This document shows, in pieces, positions 5,721 to 6,555 of a stretch of DNA of 6,555 nt (positions within the stretch are counted from its first letter, which is position 1; every line of letters begins with the position of its first letter). Under the pieces are notes generated by a model, which saw only the letters and a program-made list of their open reading frames with translations, was not told the DNA's origin and did not search any database. Origin of the DNA: an uncultured bacterium (GTDB taxonomy: Bacteria > Pseudomonadota > Gammaproteobacteria > Burkholderiales > Burkholderiaceae_E); contig CAIPGD010000061.1 in NCBI GenBank assembly GCA_903864485.1, positions 1-6,555 on the forward strand, in the 5' to 3' direction. A program made the position numbers and the translations under genes.

Positions 5721-6555
5721 ATGAAGACTGAACCCGCATTGATCCAGAGTGGATCCGATCAGGCGTCGGCGATGCTGGCGCGCGGCCGACGGGTTTTACA
5801 ACTCGAAGCCGCGGGGATTGCTGCGCTGGTCCCTCGCTTGGGTGACGATTTTGCTCGAGCCTGCCAGACCCTGCTCCAGTGCCGGGGCCGCGTCATCGTG
5901 AGCGGAATCGGTAAGTCGGGCCATGTCGCACGCAAGATCGCTGCAACGTTTGCCTCCACCGGGACGCCGGCCTTTTTTGTCCATCCGGCCGAGGCAAGCC
6001 ACGGGGACCTAGGGATGGTGACTCGCGATGACGTGTTTCTGGCCCTCTCAAATTCCGGCAATACCGAGGAACTGATGGCGATCGTGCCCTTGATCAAACG
6101 GATGGGCGCCGCCTTGATTTTGATGACCGGAAATGTCGAATCCCCGCTGGCGCAGCTGGCCGATATCCATCTGGATGCCCGCGTCGAGCACGAAGCCTGC
6201 CCGCTGAATCTGGCCCCGACCACCAGCACCACCGCGGCGCTTGCGCTGGGCGATGCCCTCGCGGTGGCACTCTTGGAGGCACGCGGTTTCTCGGAGACGG
6301 ACTTCGCCCGCTCCCACCCGGGCGGAATGCTCGGCCGCCGTCTCTTGACCCGGGTGAGTGATGTCATGCGGGCCGGGCCAGCGATTCCGCGCGTGACAGA
6401 AAATGCAAGCCTGACCGAGGCATTGCTCGAAATCACGCGCAAACGGATGGGGATGACGCTCGTGGTCACCGCGACCAATCCAGACCAGCTGCTCGGTATC
6501 TTCACGGATGGTGATCTGCGTCGATTGCTCGAGCGATCGACCGACCTGGGCTCGA
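5721..6555 (+). CDS. kdsD: Arabinose-5-phosphate isomerase KdsD (3' end missing, runs off right edge)
   Basis: This cytoplasmic enzyme interconverts D-ribulose 5-phosphate and D-arabinose 5-phosphate, the first step of Kdo synthesis for lipopolysaccharide. The window holds 278 codons; E. coli KdsD has 328 residues, so about 50 are missing. The SIS domain (about 45-185) contains GIGKSGHVARKIAATFASTG (62-81), LSNSGNTEE (109-117) and EHEACPLNLAPTTSTT (156-171). Lys65, Glu117, Glu158 and His199 match the spacing of the E. coli catalytic residues Lys59, Glu111, Glu152 and His193. A CBS region begins near residue 212 (VSDVMRAG) and continues through GIFTDGDLRR, and the second CBS motif is cut off. 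The ATG at 5721 gives an N terminus close to the E. coli length; Met18 (5772) is a possible alternative start. A GutQ/KpsF paralogue cannot be fully excluded, but the mla neighbourhood favours the housekeeping KdsD. Confidence 0.93.
   Translation, partial: MKTEPALIQSGSDQASAMLARGRRVLQLEAAGIAALVPRLGDDFARACQTLLQCRGRVIVSGIGKSGHVARKIAATFASTGTPAFFVHPAEASHGDLGMVTRDDVFLALSNSGNTEELMAIVPLIKRMGAALILMTGNVESPLAQLADIHLDARVEHEACPLNLAPTTSTTAALALGDALAVALLEARGFSETDFARSHPGGMLGRRLLTRVSDVMRAGPAIPRVTENASLTEALLEITRKRMGMTLVVTATNPDQLLGIFTDGDLRRLLERSTDLGS

Noticed and set aside
5759..6505. 248-codon open frame on the minus strand opposite kdsD
   Set aside because: It lies fully antisense to a clear kdsD with all catalytic residues; its translation is rich in Ser, Arg and Ala without domain features, typical of a shadow frame in GC-rich DNA.

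Overview
The window is an outer-membrane-biogenesis region of a Gram-negative bacterium, most likely a betaproteobacterium of the Burkholderiales type. That placement is inferred from the gene order (mlaF-mlaE-mlaD-mlaA-mlaC-mlaB followed by a YadG/YadH-type ABC pair, next to kdsD) and from the fairly GC-rich sequence. No rRNA or other phylogenetic marker is present to confirm it. Coding density is close to 100%; I see no RNA genes, mobile elements, CRISPR arrays or factor-independent terminators.

Layout: positions 1-5665 hold one tightly packed minus-strand operon of eight genes. In transcription order these are mlaF (ATPase), mlaE (permease), mlaD (MCE-domain substrate binder), mlaA (outer-membrane component), mlaC (periplasmic lipid carrier), mlaB (STAS regulator), an ABC-2 type exporter ATPase, and its permease, which runs off the left edge. 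Most junctions are overlaps or gaps of 1-9 bases; the only real gap is 54 bases between mlaA and mlaC. A 55-base divergent intergenic region (5666-5720) separates mlaF from kdsD on the plus strand. kdsD encodes arabinose-5-phosphate isomerase and runs off the right edge inside its CBS region.

How they work together: the Mla proteins form a complete lipid-transport route for keeping the outer membrane asymmetric. MlaA acts at the outer membrane, MlaC shuttles through the periplasm, and MlaFEDB is the inner-membrane ABC complex. KdsD makes the precursor of Kdo, the inner-core sugar of lipopolysaccharide, so both divergent units serve the same membrane. The terminal YadGH-like exporter is cotranscribed, but its substrate is unknown.

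I did not find a wholly new system; the genes belong to known families. The most interesting details are: (i) both divergent genes have a -10-like hexamer only 6-7 bases before their start codon and no Shine-Dalgarno, which suggests leaderless mRNAs; (ii) a 14-bp tandem duplication lies between these two promoters; (iii) MlaA has a signal peptide without a convincing lipobox, although the E. coli protein is a lipoprotein; (iv) a near-perfect AGGAGG precedes the exporter permease, while the other operon genes have weak sites.
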